A DNA stretch of 64,000 nt from JBAIYU01 sp036763085 (GTDB taxonomy: Bacteria; Bacillota; Negativicutes; DSM-1736; Dendrosporobacteraceae): assembly GCF_036763085.1 (NCBI RefSeq), contig NZ_JBAIYU010000032.1, positions 1 through 64,000 on the forward strand, given 5' to 3'. Under the pieces are notes generated by a model. It was not told the DNA's origin, made no database searches, and saw only the letters and a program-made list of their open reading frames with translations. Shown in pieces: positions 24,814 to 34,007 of this stretch (position 1 is the first letter of the stretch; every line of letters begins with the position of its first letter). A program made the translations under genes and the position numbers.

Positions 24814-24996
24814 ATGAAGAAAAAACCAGAATCAGAACTTCGTTCATACACTTTACCACAGGAAGAATTGGCTAATATGTTAGCACGCTATGGTGATAAA
24901 CTTGAACCCGTTAATCCAGAAAAGCTTGCCCAAAAAAACTTTAAAATGCAAAAAGCTCGTCAATTAAAACAACGTTTCGAAAAAACACCTGAATAA
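24814..24996 (+). CDS. Small basic protein, unknown
   Basis: About 60 residues, starting MKKKPESELRSYTLPQEELA. It is rich in Lys, Glu and Gln, with no Cys and no membrane segment. AAAGGGG lies six bases before the ATG at 24814; an earlier ATG at 24808 touches that site. A terminator follows at 25009-25035. It may be an RNA- or ribosome-associated peptide, but nothing in the sequence proves it. Confidence 0.6.
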   Translation: MKKKPESELRSYTLPQEELANMLARYGDKLEPVNPEKLAQKNFKMQKARQLKQRFEKTPE

Positions 24997-25008
24997 TTGC
25001 AAATAAAA

Positions 25009-25035
25009 TCCTCCCATTTTTTACAATTGGGAGGA
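25009..25035. terminator. Terminator after the small basic gene
   Basis: TCCTCCCA/TGGGAGGA arms with a T-rich centre, then TTTATTTT. Confidence 0.75.
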
Positions 25036-25105
25036 AAGTTTATTTTCCATGAATAGATTGTCTAAATTCAGGAAAAATAACTAAAATTTTATGGAGGTGA
25101 CGGGA

Positions 25106-25204
25106 ATGGGGGATAAAAAACCTGGCCGCGGTCCAAAGAAGAGTACTAAAAGTAACAAGGCGTCGTTAGAAGTTGCTAAAGAAATAGCTCCAAAAAGCAA
25201 ATAA
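25106..25204 (+). CDS. 32-residue lysine-rich peptide
   Basis: The frame MGDKKPGRGPKKSTKSNK then ASLEVAKEIAPKSK is preceded by GGAGGTGA six bases before the ATG and followed by its own terminator. This makes it a credible very small gene. The composition (a third lysine, Gly/Pro in the N-terminal half) suggests nucleic-acid binding or disorder. I know of no family. Confidence 0.55.
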   Translation: MGDKKPGRGPKKSTKSNKASLEVAKEIAPKSK

Positions 25205-25217
25205 AGATTATAGCTAT

Positions 25218-25255
25218 CCAAAGCACGCTAAGCCTATAAGCTTAGCGTGCTTTGG
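25218..25255. terminator. Terminator after the 32-residue gene
   Basis: CCAAAGCACGCTAAGC/GCTTAGCGTGCTTTGG is a perfect 16-base-arm repeat followed by TTTA. Confidence 0.85.
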
Positions 25256-25343
25256 TTTATCCTACAAATGTCGTTTTAAATTTTTTTGCAATAATTAGCC
25301 TTTGTACTAATTGATTTTCCGAAATAATTTAGATATTATATGA

Positions 25344-25370
25344 TTAGCACTCACTAGACTAGAGTGCTAA
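25344..25370 (+). promoter_or_regulatory. CIRCE operator (HrcA site) upstream of htpG
   Basis: TTAGCACTC, a 9-base spacer, then GAGTGCTAA form an exact CIRCE palindrome 57 bases before htpG. HrcA binds CIRCE and releases it on heat shock. In Bacillus subtilis, CIRCE governs groESL and dnaK but not htpG, so this is a different wiring. Confidence 0.95.
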
Positions 25371-25427
25371 TAGATAACTTCCTAGTTTATCATCTACTTA
25401 GGAAGAAAGGTAACAAGGAGGATTTTT

Positions 25428-27374
25428 ATGGCTGAAACTGCTAAACAAACTCGTGAATTTCAAGCTGAAACCAAACAATTATTAGACCTGATGATTCACT
25501 CTATTTATACTAATAGGGAAATTTTTCTGAGGGAACTGATTTCAAACTCTTCGGATGCCATTGATAAAGTTCGCTTTAATGCCTTAACTAATCAAGATCT
25601 ATTAGAAGGTACTTCTGAATTTGAAATTTATTTACTTCCGGATGAAGATACTAAAACCTTAACCATATCTGATAATGGTATGGGCATGACTTATAACGAA
25701 GTAATAGAAAACATTGGCACAATTGCTAAATCCGGCACTAAAGCCTTTTTGCAAAAGTTAAAGGACTCAGGTTCTGCTACTGACAATGAATTAATCGGTC
25801 AATTTGGAGTAGGATTTTACTCGGCCTTTATGGTAGCTGATAAAGTTACATTAGTAACCCGAGCACCTGGCCAAGCTAAAGGTGTCCGTTGGGAATCTAT
25901 AGGCGACGGTACATATACTATCGAGGAGTGTGAAAAAGAGACTCGAGGAACAACTATTATCTTGTCATTAAGAGCTGAATATTGTTCGCCTGAGAACTCC
26001 GAAGAAAACTTCTTAAACAAATATACTCTGCAAAATCTAGTAAAGAAATATTCGGATTATATTCGTTATCCTATCAAGATGAATTTTATAAACGAGGAAA
26101 AAGAGCGAGATTCCGAGGGTAAAATCATTGAAGATGCCCCAGTTGTCAAAACAACTGAGGTGCGCACCCTTAATTCCATGACACCTCTGTGGACTAAAAA
26201 TAAAAGTCAAATAACACCCGATGAATATAACAATCTATATAAAGAGCTCTTTCATGATTGGGAAGACCCGCTTGAAATTATCCACTCTAAAGTTGAAGGA
26301 GCTGTAGAATATACTACTTTGCTCTTTGTTCCAGCACGTGCTCCTTTCGACTTTTATCAGCGAGAAGCAACTTCGGGGATAAGGCTTTATTCTAAAAATG
26401 TTTTCGTAATGGACAACTACAAAGACTTACTGCCAGAGTATTTGCGGTTTGTCCGTGGTATAGTGGATTCGCCCGACTTCTCGCTTAATATATCCCGCGA
26501 GCTTCTCCAGCATAGTGCCCAGCTTAAAAAAGTAGGCAAAAACTTAGAAAAGAGCGTGCTAAAGTCTTTAGAAGCCATGTTGTCTAAAGATCGTGCCAAG
26601 TACGAGAGATTCTGGAAAGAATATGGCAAGGCAATTAAGAGTGGTGTATATTCTGACTTTAGCAGCCGTGAAAAGCTTCAGGATCTTCTGCTCTTCCCAA
26701 CATCCTCTTCTGATGAATTAGTCACTCTTGCCGACTATATCTCCCGCATGCCGGAAGGCCAGTCTGTAATATACTATGCCACTGGTAAAGACCGCTCTTC
26801 AGTTGAGCGTCTGCCTCAAATGGAAATACTTCGTGAAAAGGGCATCGAGGTTATTTATCTGCTGGACCGCGTAGATGAGTTTGCGATTGATGCACTAAGC
26901 CAGTACAATGATAAAAAATTCCAATCAATTAGCCGCGGGGATTTAAAGCTTGATGATGTTTCTTCCGACAGCAAGAAAGAAACCGACGAGCTTTCCAAAG
27001 AGAATGAGTCTTTACTCACAGCAGTAAAAGAACAGCTTGCTGGAAAAGTTGCTGACGTAAAAATAAGCAGCCGCTTAAAAAGCAGTCCTGTCTGCTTAAT
27101 AAGCGATGATAACGGCATTAGTATTTCAATGGAACAGATCCTTTCGGAAATGGATAAATCCATGTTTAAAGCTCGGCGTATTCTAGAACTTAATCCAACA
27201 CATGACGTCTTTAAAGCTCTTAAGAACACCTTTGAAAAGGATGCAAATTCTGAAGCCTTCAAAGATTATTGCGAACTGCTTTACGGGCAAGCGCTGTTGT
27301 TAGAAGGATTAACCCCTGATGATCCAATTAGTTTTGCAAAAAAAGTAGCAAGCTTAATGGCAGGAACAAAATAG
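25428..27374 (+). CDS. htpG: Molecular chaperone HtpG (Hsp90)
   Basis: A 648-residue Hsp90. The GHKL ATPase domain holds NSSDAIDKVR (near 42), DNGMGM (near 84) and GQFGVGFYSAFM (near 125). The middle domain has the catalytic-loop arginine in SLNISRELLQ (near 350), and the C-terminal dimerisation domain ends about residue 640 without a eukaryotic MEEVD tail. AAGGAGG precedes the ATG. The CIRCE operator in front points to HrcA-controlled heat induction. A terminator at 27384-27407 ends the transcript, so it is monocistronic. Confidence 0.96.
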   Translation: MAETAKQTREFQAETKQLLDLMIHSIYTNREIFLRELISNSSDAIDKVRFNALTNQDLLEGTSEFEIYLLPDEDTKTLTISDNGMGMTYNEVIENIGTIAKSGTKAFLQKLKDSGSATDNELIGQFGVGFYSAFMVADKVTLVTRAPGQAKGVRWESIGDGTYTIEECEKETRGTTIILSLRAEYCSPENSEENFLNKYTLQNLVKKYSDYIRYPIKMNFINEEKERDSEGKIIEDAPVVKTTEVRTLNSMTPLWTKNKSQITPDEYNNLYKELFHDWEDPLEIIHSKVEGAVEYTTLLFVPARAPFDFYQREATSGIRLYSKNVFVMDNYKDLLPEYLRFVRGIVDSPDFSLNISRELLQHSAQLKKVGKNLEKSVLKSLEAMLSKDRAKYERFWKEYGKAIKSGVYSDFSSREKLQDLLLFPTSSSDELVTLADYISRMPEGQSVIYYATGKDRSSVERLPQMEILREKGIEVIYLLDRVDEFAIDALSQYNDKKFQSISRGDLKLDDVSSDSKKETDELSKENESLLTAVKEQLAGKVADVKISSRLKSSPVCLISDDNGISISMEQILSEMDKSMFKARRILELNPTHDVFKALKNTFEKDANSEAFKDYCELLYGQALLLEGLTPDDPISFAKKVASLMAGTK

Positions 27375-27383
27375 CATAAAGTA

Positions 27384-27407
27384 AAGGACAGCCGGGCGGC
27401 TGTCCTT
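27384..27407. terminator. Terminator between htpG and the FAH gene
   Basis: AAGGACAGCC/GGCTGTCCTT arms with a 4-base loop lie between converging genes; T-rich sequence follows on the plus strand. Confidence 0.85.
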
Positions 27408-27416
27408 ATGTTTATC

Positions 27417-28319
27417 TTATTCAACTTTATTTCGCAGAATACCAATTCCCTCTATGTATATCTCGATAACATCACCCGAACTTAAATACTTGGGCGGGTT
27501 AAAGCCTATACCAACACCAGAGGGGGTACCTGTGGCAATTATATCACCGGGCTCTAAGGTAATGACTGATGAAATTGTCTCGATAAGCGTTGGGATATCG
27601 AAAATCATATCGCTTGTATTAGCACTTTGCCTAATCTCATCATTTACCTTACATTCAATATCTAGTTCCTGCGCTTTAAGCAGTGCTGATTTATGAACAA
27701 TGCATGGCCCCATTGGAGCATAAGTATCACAACTCTTACCCAACAGCCACTGTCCATGCCTAATTTGCAAATCACGTGCTGACACATCATTTAAAATAGT
27801 GTAACCAAAAATATAGTCATAAGCTTCTTCTTTTTTTATCTCTTTACCTTTTTTTCCTATAATTACAGCCAACTCAGCTTCGTAATCTAATCGCTTTACT
27901 GCTGTATGATTTTTGATTATACCTTCCGGTCCGGTAACTGCTGTAGGCGCCTTAGAAAACACTATCGGAAATTGGGGTATATCAGCATTACTTAGAAACG
28001 CCTGTGTTTCTTTAACATGCTCGCGATAATTTTTACCTATACAAAAGATGTTTTTGACTGGACGCGGAATAGGTGCCAACAATTGAACTGAATTTAAAGC
28101 TAGCGTTCTTAGTGCTATGTCAGCATGCTTTTCTCTTATGGCAGTAATTAACGGGACAGTTTCCGCCTCGGTATTTATAATTCCTATCATAGAGTCTGGA
28201 ATTATCGTTGATCCAAAGAGTTTTCTTTCGGCCTCTGCGATTGGAACAATCTCAGTTTCACTCTCTGTCAATAAACCTACATGAATTGCTCCTTGTTCTT
28301 CATATGTAACCAATTTCAT
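27417..28319 (-). CDS. Fumarylacetoacetate hydrolase family protein
   Basis: A 300-residue FAH-fold enzyme. The small N-terminal part (about 1-85) precedes the catalytic FAH domain with the metal-binding triad E-x-E-like segment LDYEAELAVIIG (near 145) and D at DVSARDLQIRHGQW (near 178). GKSCDTYAPMGPCIV and IATGTPSGVGIG are typical of acylpyruvase, oxaloacetate decarboxylase or 2-hydroxyhepta-2,4-diene-1,7-dioate isomerase members. The exact substrate cannot be told from sequence. AAAGGGGA precedes the ATG. Single gene with no pathway neighbours. Confidence 0.88.
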   Translation of the reverse strand: MKLVTYEEQGAIHVGLLTESETEIVPIAEAERKLFGSTIIPDSMIGIINTEAETVPLITAIREKHADIALRTLALNSVQLLAPIPRPVKNIFCIGKNYREHVKETQAFLSNADIPQFPIVFSKAPTAVTGPEGIIKNHTAVKRLDYEAELAVIIGKKGKEIKKEEAYDYIFGYTILNDVSARDLQIRHGQWLLGKSCDTYAPMGPCIVHKSALLKAQELDIECKVNDEIRQSANTSDMIFDIPTLIETISSVITLEPGDIIATGTPSGVGIGFNPPKYLSSGDVIEIYIEGIGILRNKVE

Positions 28320-28492
28320 TACACTATCCCCTTTTTACATAATATCCTACACTGTCCTGTTAAGCGCAATCCTACTATGTACTACTTAACTAATACGTCT
28401 ATATTCTTTATTTTCCTTCTTGATGGAATTTTCTTACTATTGATATTTTTCGCTGACACTTGTTCATAGTAAAATTAATGCTTAACCTATGA

Positions 28493-28549
28493 ATAAGTAA
28501 TAAGGCTGTCATTATGCTTTAGAGGCATAATGACAGCCTTATTACTTAT
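28493..28549. terminator. Long perfect inverted repeat, likely terminator of the HAD gene
   Basis: Two 25-base arms (28493-28517 and 28525-28549) match perfectly around a 7-base loop. They begin 27 bases after the stop of the minus-strand phosphatase gene. The length is unusual for a terminator and neither side has a long T run, so a small palindromic mobile repeat is an alternative. Confidence 0.5.
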
Positions 28550-28575
28550 AAGTGGCCAAATCAGATAGACATTGT

Positions 28576-29223
28576 CTAAAATTCATTCTTTTTCAAATAC
28601 TCATCTATTTCTTTAAAACAGTTAAAGGGTACAAAATTTTGACCGTTTACAGATAGCTGGTTCGCTAATTCACTCTTTGCAAAAACCAGATCTGATAAGC
28701 TAGCCGCTTTATAATCAGGTAAGCCATCGCCTGCATAATAAATCTTCTTATACTTAGTTCTTAGGGACTGTACAATACGTGCTTTATCGATCCCATATAA
28801 TTCAGAATAAAAACTACTCTTTTCATCAACTATTGTTTTAATGCCTCGATCAGCGTAATATCCATGATTTGCAATAACGGGAGCATTTGATATGCCTCTA
28901 AGTTCAAAAAGCTTATTAATATAATACTCTACACCTGCACTTAGTACGGTAAAATCACCGCCATGATTATGAATGTTGTTAATGAAGTGTTGAGTATAGT
29001 TATCAAGTTTAATCTTAGATATTACCTTTATTACGCCAGCTTCATCACGATTCATATTTTTGAAAACACTTGCTAAAAACTCAATATCTCTAAGTTCACC
29101 GCTTTTAAACTTCCTATATAGTTCCCTTCCAGGTTCACCAAGGCATTCGTCAATTACAATATGATAAAAATCTTTTTCGGTCAGAGTTGCGTCAAAATCG
29201 GAAACAAATATAAAGTTTTTCAC
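28576..29223 (-). CDS. HAD-superfamily phosphatase (MtnX/PSPase-like)
   Basis: A 215-residue HAD-IB phosphatase. Motif I is FVSDFDATLTEKD (nucleophile Asp9, acid Asp11), motif II FTVLSAGVEYY, and motif III/IV YYAGDGLPDYKAA, as in MtnX (2-hydroxy-3-keto-5-methylthiopentenyl-1-phosphate phosphatase) and phosphoserine phosphatases. No other methionine-salvage genes are near, so the substrate is open. The start is GTG with GGGAGG about six bases upstream. It lies 47 bases downstream of a lipoprotein gene on the same strand and may be co-transcribed. Confidence 0.8.
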   Translation of the reverse strand: MKNFIFVSDFDATLTEKDFYHIVIDECLGEPGRELYRKFKSGELRDIEFLASVFKNMNRDEAGVIKVISKIKLDNYTQHFINNIHNHGGDFTVLSAGVEYYINKLFELRGISNAPVIANHGYYADRGIKTIVDEKSSFYSELYGIDKARIVQSLRTKYKKIYYAGDGLPDYKAASLSDLVFAKSELANQLSVNGQNFVPFNCFKEIDEYLKKNEF

Positions 29224-29270
29224 AGCATCCTCCCGTTCGCTAATAGATATGCCTAGTATAATGCTTAAAA

Positions 29271-30209
29271 CTATCGAATATCTTCTGCAGCTTTAGTTCT
29301 ATACTCATTTACCTCGTTTGTTAACTTATAATTATTTTTGCTAACAATCAGGATATACTGGCCCATTACTTTTGAAAAGCTGCCATTATTCGGATCAAAC
29401 TTAGTTTCATAATAGCTTTTCTTGGCTTCAGACCTCATTAATTTCGTCTCATAATTAAATAACGGCGTATTGTTTGTTCCAAAAAGGGCAAATGAAGCAT
29501 ATTGCTTAAGCAGTTGTCTCATTTCGGGAGCTCTTACCGAATTGCCGTAATCCTTGATAAACTTCTCCTGAGCCAAGGCGCGTTGAATTATTTCATCCCA
29601 GCTAATCCTTAAAGCGGCATCCTTTGCTGGCGTTTTTTCGGATTCTACAGCCAATATATCAATATAAGCAGCAATATCTGGTGTAACATAGTTATGATAC
29701 TTTTTATAGAAAGAATAGTCCATAACCGGGAAATACATCCCCTCAGCAGTTTCAATTTTAAAGGCACTATTTCTTGTTTGCTGCAATACTTCCCTAACTT
29801 CCTTATTCTGAATAGCTCCGATATAACTATCCGATAAACCATTTGCATATCCCTTTGCAATTGCGCTCTGTACAGGTCCGCTATCAAAATATTCCTGCAC
29901 CATCGGCAGCTTTTCCTTTTGGAGTTTTTCAAGTCCAATAACCATATTTGTTGCTGTTTGCTGAGTAACTGACTGAATGTTAGTATCGATATACGTAATT
30001 ACCTCAGGTATGGTAACATCCTTTCTTTGCGTCAAAATATAATAATTATCCATGATTAACTTCTCTTTTGCTGCTGTATCCTCTACACTTTGCTGTTTAT
30101 TTTGTTCAGCATCACTCTGGTTATTACCTTTATTTGTGCAGCCAGCAATTACTAAAACTAATAATGCTATGAGCACTATGCTAATTACTTTGCTGTTAAT
30201 CTTCTTCAT
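29271..30209 (-). CDS. Lipoprotein of unknown function
   Basis: A 312-residue protein with a lipoprotein signal (KKINSK, hydrophobic VLIALLVLVIAGC, lipobox Cys near residue 23), an Asn/Gln/Ser-rich spacer (about 24-45) and an otherwise helical, charged mature part. I recognise no domain. GGAGG precedes the ATG. It is followed on the same strand by the HAD phosphatase gene (47-base gap) and is separated from nifJ by a terminator. Cell-surface location is clear; function is not. Confidence 0.7.
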   Translation of the reverse strand: MKKINSKVISIVLIALLVLVIAGCTNKGNNQSDAEQNKQQSVEDTAAKEKLIMDNYYILTQRKDVTIPEVITYIDTNIQSVTQQTATNMVIGLEKLQKEKLPMVQEYFDSGPVQSAIAKGYANGLSDSYIGAIQNKEVREVLQQTRNSAFKIETAEGMYFPVMDYSFYKKYHNYVTPDIAAYIDILAVESEKTPAKDAALRISWDEIIQRALAQEKFIKDYGNSVRAPEMRQLLKQYASFALFGTNNTPLFNYETKLMRSEAKKSYYETKFDPNNGSFSKVMGQYILIVSKNNYKLTNEVNEYRTKAAEDIR

Positions 30210-30323
30210 AAATTAAACCTCCATGCTTTTTTACGAACTATTCATTTAAGTATCCATTCCTAATTCTAGCATAACCTATGAAGATACCTTTAATCCACAA
30301 ACTAAATACAGCTTATAATATAA

Positions 30324-30356
30324 AAGACAGCCTAACGTATTACGCTAGGCTGTCTT
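30324..30356. terminator. Terminator after nifJ
   Basis: AAGACAGCCTA(A)CG/CG(C)TAGGCTGTCTT arms lie 20 bases after the nifJ stop. Confidence 0.85.
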
Positions 30357-30376
30357 AGTTATTCACTATTTTTCAA

Positions 30377-33300
30377 CTATTTCCTATTGGATTCGCGTGT
30401 AGCTGCAGCCTCTTGCATTCCAATGCCATACTGCCCAGCTAATCTCCTATAGTTATCAAGCTTTTCTTTGGCATCTTGCTCGGTTTTTGCAAAAAGAGCT
30501 TCAGCAACCTCTGGAAATTGTTTCTTAAGTGAAGAATAACGCACTTCACCCATCAGAAACTCTTGGAAATCCATAGTTGGAGCCTTTGAGTCAAGCATAA
30601 ACGGATTTTGCCCTTGCTCTTTTAGCTCGGGATTGTATCTATACATAGCCCAATAACCACTTTCAACAGCACGTTTTGCTTCTAATTGACTGCAGCCCAT
30701 ACCAACTTTTAAACCATGGCTAATACAAGGAGCATACGCAATGATTAATGATGGTCCTGGATACGCTTCCGCCTCAGCAATTGCTTTTAGTGTCTGATTT
30801 CTATCAGCACCCATTGAAATTTGGGCTACATACACGTATCCGTAGCTCATTGCAATCATACCTAAATCTTTTTTCTTAGTCCGCTTGCCACTTGCAGCAA
30901 ATTTCGCAATTGCTGCTGTTGGCGTCGCCTTAGAAGACTGACCTCCAGTGTTAGAATAAACCTCTGTGTCAAATACTAATACATTAACATCTTCACCTGA
31001 TGCAAGAACATGATCAAGTCCTCCGAAGCCAATGTCATACGCCCAGCCATCACCGCCGAATAACCACTGTGATCTTTTGACTAAGAAATCGCTGTTTTTG
31101 TAAATCTCATTTAACAATAGATTATCGCCTTTGATTTTTTCTAAAGAAGCAATAAGTCTATCGGCTCTTTCGCGTGTACCTTCACCTTGCTCTTTATGTT
31201 CAAGCCAAGCCTTACCTGCAGCTGTGAACTCTTCTCCAAGATTGAGCTTAACGGCTTCAGCAATATCATTTGCCACTTTATTGCGAATTTGCTTAACTCC
31301 TAAGAACATACCCAAACCAAACTCAGCGTTATCTTCAAATAGCGAGTTGCCCCATGCTGGTCCGTGTCCGCGATGATTTTTAGTATATGGCACAGAAGGC
31401 GCACTTCCCGCCCATACCGATGAACAGCCTGTCGCATTTGCCACCATCATTCTATCGCCAAATAACTGAGTTACTAATTTAGCATAAGGCGTTTCTCCGC
31501 AGCCAGTACAAGCTCCGGAAAACTCTAATAGCGGTTGTTCAAACTGACTGCCTTTCACAGTAAATGGATTTACCGGATTAGCCTTCGGCGATACATTAAT
31601 AGCATAATTCCAAACCTTATCTTGAGCAATCTGCGTAGCTAATGGTTCCATTACTAGAGCTTTTTCCTTTGATGGGCAAATTTGCGCACAGTTACCACAG
31701 CCAGTGCAATCATAAGGAGAAACCACAATTGCGTATTTAAATATTTCATGCCCGCGAAGTGGTTTAACCGTTAGGCCTTCAGGAGCCTTATCCACTTCTT
31801 CGTCAGTTAGAAGTACTGGTCTGATTGCAGCATGCGGGCAAACATACGAACACCGATTACACTGAACACAGCTTTCGGCACACCACTTAGGAACATCAAT
31901 GGCAATTCCCCGTTTCTCATATGCTGCAGTTCCCATCGGGAAAGTACCATCTTCCATGCCGATAAAGGCACTTACAGGAAGTTTGTCACCCTCTTGACGA
32001 GTCATCGGTACAAGAATGTTCTCAATAAAATCCGGCATTTTTGCGACTTCTGCTTTGAGATTCTGTGCCGATCCCCAGTTATTAGGAACACTTACTTTAA
32101 CTATAGAAGCCGCGCCTTTGTCGATAGCGGCATTATTCATAGCAACAACTTTTTCGCCTTTGTTGCCATATGATTGTTCAACAGCATCTTTAAGATACTT
32201 AACAGCATCTTCTAGCGGAATAATATCGGCAATCTTAAAGAAGGCTGACTGCATTATCATGTTAATTCTGCCGCCAAGGCCTAAATCTTGGGCAATGCCT
32301 ACAGCATCAATTGTATAAAAATTAATCTCTTTCTCACAAATATAGCGCTTCATATCTGCAGGTAATTTCGCATCAAGTTCCTGGGCATTCCAGGTACAAT
32401 TCAATAAGAAACTGCCACCTTTTTTTAAGCCCTCTAATACATTATATTTATCAACATAGGATTGGTTATGACAAGCTATAAAATCAGCCTTGTTAATTAG
32501 ATATGGAGATTTTATCGGCTGTTTGCCAAAGCGCAGATGAGAAATGGTAACACCGCCAGATTTCTTAGAGTCATAAGCAAAATAGGCTTGGGCGTACATA
32601 TCAGTATGATCGCCGATTATTTTAATTGCACTTTTATTTGCTCCGACAGTACCATCAGAACCTAGTCCCCAAAACTTACAAGCTTTAGTTCCAGCAGGAG
32701 TTGTGTCAATATCTTCACCATAAGGCAGAGAGGTGTGAGTCACATCATCGACGATACCAACAGTAAAGTTATCTCTAGGCTGCTGCTCCTTAAGGTTATC
32801 ATAAACAACAGCAATATGGCTTGGGATTACATCCTTACCACCGACTCCGCATCTTCCGCCAACAATAACTGGCTGCCACTCTTTTCCATAAAAGGCTGAC
32901 TTCACATCTAAGTATAAAGGTTCGGCGAATGCGCCCATTTCTTTAGTTCGATCTAGTACAGCTATCTTCTTTACTGTCTTAGGAATATACTTGAAAAAAT
33001 GCTCCACTGAAAACGGACGATAAAGGTGTACTGTTAATAGTCCTACTTTCTCACCATTGGCATTAAGATGATCAACTACTTCTTCGATAGCTTCACACAT
33101 TGATCCCATGGCGATAATCATACGATCAGCATCTTCAGCGCCATAATAGTTAAAAAGATGATATTCACGGCCAGTCAGCTTACTGATCTCACCCATATAG
33201 CCTTCAACAATTTCCGGCAGGGCTTGATAGAATCTATTCGATACTTCGCGCTGCTGAAAATGGATGTCTGAATTCTGAACTGTTCCCCGAAGCACTGGAT

Positions 33301-33943
33301 GATCAGGATTCAAAGCACTTCTTCGGAAATCGTCAAGAGCTTCTTTATCTAATAAATCGGCTAACTCGTCGTACTCAAGCACCTCTATTTTCTGTACTTC
33401 ATGTGAAGTGCGGAACCCATCGAAAAAATTAAGAAATGGTACACGACCTTTAATTGCTGATAAGTGAGCTACTGCTGACAAATCCATAACTTGCTGCACA
33501 CTGCTTTCGGCCAGCATTGCAAATCCAGTCTGTCTTGTAGCCATAACATCGGAATGATCACCAAAGATGCTTATAGCATTAGCTCCAACGACGCGTGAAC
33601 TTACATGAAATACACCTGGCAGACGCTCACCGGCTATCTTGTACATATTGGGAATCATAAGTAAAAGTCCCTGTGAAGCAGTATATGTAGTTGTCAGAGC
33701 ACCAGCCTGCAACGAACCATGCACAGCTCCTGCTGCTCCCCCTTCTGACTGCATTTCCACAACTTGAACAGTTTGACCGAATATGTTCTTTCTGCCTTGC
33801 GCAACCCACTCATCGACATGCTCAGCCATATTGGATGAGGGCGTAATTGGATAAATTGCCGCGACATCTGTAAATGCATAAGAAATGTGCGCAGCTGCTG
33901 TATTCCCATCCATAGTTTTCATTTTTCTTTTAACATTTTTCAT
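30377..33943 (-). CDS. nifJ: Pyruvate:ferredoxin (flavodoxin) oxidoreductase
   Basis: An 1188-residue single-chain PFOR that interconverts pyruvate + CoA and acetyl-CoA + CO2 with ferredoxin. Domains in order: pyrimidine-binding domain I (TAAAHISYAFTDVAAIYPITPSS split by position at about 14-36), domain II, the gamma-type domain (about 430-620), two [4Fe-4S] clusters of ferredoxin type (CVQCNRCSYVCP and CTGCGNCAQICP, about 690-760), then the TPP domain with CTGCGE, GDGWAYDIGFGG and the Mg-binding EVYSNTGGQSS (about 960-1000). Length is standard. AAGGAGAG precedes the ATG. It is transcribed alone behind a full T-box leader. Confidence 0.96.
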   Translation of the reverse strand: MKNVKRKMKTMDGNTAAAHISYAFTDVAAIYPITPSSNMAEHVDEWVAQGRKNIFGQTVQVVEMQSEGGAAGAVHGSLQAGALTTTYTASQGLLLMIPNMYKIAGERLPGVFHVSSRVVGANAISIFGDHSDVMATRQTGFAMLAESSVQQVMDLSAVAHLSAIKGRVPFLNFFDGFRTSHEVQKIEVLEYDELADLLDKEALDDFRRSALNPDHPVLRGTVQNSDIHFQQREVSNRFYQALPEIVEGYMGEISKLTGREYHLFNYYGAEDADRMIIAMGSMCEAIEEVVDHLNANGEKVGLLTVHLYRPFSVEHFFKYIPKTVKKIAVLDRTKEMGAFAEPLYLDVKSAFYGKEWQPVIVGGRCGVGGKDVIPSHIAVVYDNLKEQQPRDNFTVGIVDDVTHTSLPYGEDIDTTPAGTKACKFWGLGSDGTVGANKSAIKIIGDHTDMYAQAYFAYDSKKSGGVTISHLRFGKQPIKSPYLINKADFIACHNQSYVDKYNVLEGLKKGGSFLLNCTWNAQELDAKLPADMKRYICEKEINFYTIDAVGIAQDLGLGGRINMIMQSAFFKIADIIPLEDAVKYLKDAVEQSYGNKGEKVVAMNNAAIDKGAASIVKVSVPNNWGSAQNLKAEVAKMPDFIENILVPMTRQEGDKLPVSAFIGMEDGTFPMGTAAYEKRGIAIDVPKWCAESCVQCNRCSYVCPHAAIRPVLLTDEEVDKAPEGLTVKPLRGHEIFKYAIVVSPYDCTGCGNCAQICPSKEKALVMEPLATQIAQDKVWNYAINVSPKANPVNPFTVKGSQFEQPLLEFSGACTGCGETPYAKLVTQLFGDRMMVANATGCSSVWAGSAPSVPYTKNHRGHGPAWGNSLFEDNAEFGLGMFLGVKQIRNKVANDIAEAVKLNLGEEFTAAGKAWLEHKEQGEGTRERADRLIASLEKIKGDNLLLNEIYKNSDFLVKRSQWLFGGDGWAYDIGFGGLDHVLASGEDVNVLVFDTEVYSNTGGQSSKATPTAAIAKFAASGKRTKKKDLGMIAMSYGYVYVAQISMGADRNQTLKAIAEAEAYPGPSLIIAYAPCISHGLKVGMGCSQLEAKRAVESGYWAMYRYNPELKEQGQNPFMLDSKAPTMDFQEFLMGEVRYSSLKKQFPEVAEALFAKTEQDAKEKLDNYRRLAGQYGIGMQEAAATRESNRK

Positions 33944-34007
33944 ATAAATCTCTCCTTTTAATCCAATTAAATAAGTACAACCGACAGGCGGTCTTTAATT
34001 ACTAAAT

